A stretch of DNA of 64,000 nucleotides from Nostoc sp. UHCC 0302 (GTDB taxonomy: Bacteria; Cyanobacteriota; Cyanobacteriia; Cyanobacteriales; Nostocaceae): assembly GCF_038096175.1 (NCBI RefSeq), contig NZ_CP151099.1, positions 5,682,001 through 5,746,000 on the forward strand. Direction: 5' to 3'. The translations under genes were made by a program, and so were the position numbers. This document shows, piece after piece, positions 63,104 to 64,000 of this stretch; the stretch's first letter is position 1, and each line of letters opens with the position of its first letter. Below the pieces are notes generated by a model. It made no database searches and had not been told where the DNA came from. It saw nothing but the letters and a program-made list of their open reading frames with translations.

Positions 63104-64000
63104 ATGCTGTCAGAAAGAGAAAGTAAACATCACTCGCTGATGCCAAATAAAGAAAAAGTAGTATTCTTTCAGACAAATCCTTCTGGGGTATGGACTTTTC
63201 TTAATCCAGCATGGACAGAGATTACGGGATTTACGCTTGCAGAAAGCATTGGTAAAAGTTTTTTGAGTTATGTTCATCCTGACGATCGCCAACGCAACTT
63301 AAATTTATTTCACATCCTCAGCCAAGGCCAAACAGAAGATTATTTATTTGAAACTCGTTATTTAACTAAAGACGGTGGCTGTTGCTCTTTAGAAGTTTAT
63401 TTCCGAATTACCTTGGATAGGGAAGGACAATTTATTGGCACTTCTGGAACACTAAAAAAGATTAGCGATTGCGCTGCACGCTTTATCAGCGACGATTCTC
63501 CCAAGAGGGAGACGCTACGCGATCGCACAGTAAAAGAAAACAAACCTAGCAAGTATGTAAAAAAAATAGCTTTTAGTTCCAGCGATTACGCTACGCGCAG
63601 TGCCGGAAGCAATCGCTACCTAGAAGTGCTTGTGGAAGTAGAACACTCTTTACTGAATCTTGATGGTAGTATAGAAAAATACATAGAAATTTTGCAAAGC
63701 TTGGGGCAGGCGTGCCGAGCTAGTCGTGCATATATCTGTAAAAATTGTGACTACGATTATGGTGGCTTAAAGTTCACTTTAAAAGCAGAATGGTGTGCTA
63801 AAGGCATTCAGCTACCAATTGACAACCATCCGTGGCAAAGCCTCTCCCATAGTGAATGTTTCTCCAACTGGGCAAAGAGATTAGCACGTGGCAACATTGT
63901 TTCCAGCATAGTGGCTGAATTAAGCGCATCAGAGCGGAACATTTTAGAACGTCAGGGCATTCTGGCAATTTTAATTTTACCAATAATTGCTAAAGGGCAG
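63104..64000 (+). CDS. PAS/GAF sensor protein, cut by window end
   Basis: The first 299 codons of a longer gene. Residues about 15-120 are a PAS domain (FFQTNPSGVWTFLNPAWTEI, then VHPDDRQRNL and DGGCCSLEVYFR), and from about 170 a GAF-like domain begins (SLLNLDGSIEKYIEILQSL, ASRAYICKN). The arrangement is that of cyanobacterial hybrid histidine kinases, whose kinase part would lie outside the window. Between the two domains, residues about 121-165 are encoded by dispersed repeats (63465-63615, with GGGAGACGCTACGCGATCGC and an AGCGATT/AATCGCT inverted pair). The start ATG at 63104 has no strong ribosome site; an internal ATG at 63140 is an alternative. Confidence 0.78.
   Translation, partial: MLSERESKHHSLMPNKEKVVFFQTNPSGVWTFLNPAWTEITGFTLAESIGKSFLSYVHPDDRQRNLNLFHILSQGQTEDYLFETRYLTKDGGCCSLEVYFRITLDREGQFIGTSGTLKKISDCAARFISDDSPKRETLRDRTVKENKPSKYVKKIAFSSSDYATRSAGSNRYLEVLVEVEHSLLNLDGSIEKYIEILQSLGQACRASRAYICKNCDYDYGGLKFTLKAEWCAKGIQLPIDNHPWQSLSHSECFSNWAKRLARGNIVSSIVAELSASERNILERQGILAILILPIIAKGQ

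Overview
The window reads as the chromosome of a filamentous, heterocyst-type cyanobacterium close to Nostoc. The signs are the very frequent GCGATCGC (HIP1) octamers, the cyanobacterial nitrate cluster with an MFS nitrate permease (nirA-nrtP-narB), ndhM, a Ycf29/Rre1-type regulator, families largely confined to cyanobacteria and plastids (DUF3155, DUF3598, DUF3611, a CCB-type cofactor assembly factor), and many short dispersed and tandem repeats (SDR/STRR type). No rRNA, tRNA, CRISPR array, transposase gene or prophage was seen.

Layout. 1-2.7 kb: a possibly cut hypothetical gene, a HEAT-repeat protein and a Rieske lipoprotein. 2.8-10.5 kb: nitrate assimilation, starting from a textbook NtcA promoter (2855-2896) and running nirA, nrtP, narB, a PsiE-like membrane gene and narM. 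10.8 kb: a DJ-1/PfpI protein. 11.9-18.5 kb: a signalling cluster made of an FHA-PrsW membrane protease, an unknown acidic protein, a CHAT protease-FHA fusion and a membrane-anchored PP2C phosphatase. 19.9-26.9 kb: ndhM, a small conserved gene, rre1, a glycosyltransferase, a carboxy-terminal processing protease and a YdcF protein. 27.0-27.9 kb: an EACC1-like small gene followed by a 4 x 21-bp tandem repeat, then a deleted Uma2 pseudogene. 28-34 kb: recJ, GNAT, a RecB-like nuclease and a GT2-GtrA protein. 35.5-39.2 kb: a STAND ATPase with 14 WD40 repeats. 39.2-52.9 kb: mostly housekeeping genes (def, ftsX, aat, rpsN, nth, rseP, serS) mixed with small unknowns, a Uma2 gene, an orphan HicB, padR with a likely operator, and a cofactor assembly gene. 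53.1-56.1 kb: a Hik2-like kinase followed by two near-identical 174-bp MITE-like elements that flank a beheaded methyltransferase and an unknown gene. 56.1-64 kb: small unknowns, GNAT, sbcC, and a PAS/GAF sensor protein cut by the window end.

How the genes work together. The nitrate genes form one pathway: uptake by NrtP, reduction of nitrate by NarB (helped by NarM) and of nitrite by NirA, all ferredoxin-linked and placed under NtcA control. Rre1 and the Hik2-like kinase are a known kinase/regulator pair in other cyanobacteria and are encoded 30 kb apart here. The FHA/CHAT/PP2C/PrsW group looks like a phosphorylation-controlled proteolysis module and is my best candidate for an undescribed system.

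A second theme is repeat invasion of coding sequence. The short dispersed repeats that fill intergenic gaps also sit in frame inside nirA, narB, recJ (several), the STAND gene and the terminal sensor gene. The clearest case is a 72-bp, 24-codon insert in nirA with perfect 15-bp terminal inverted repeats.
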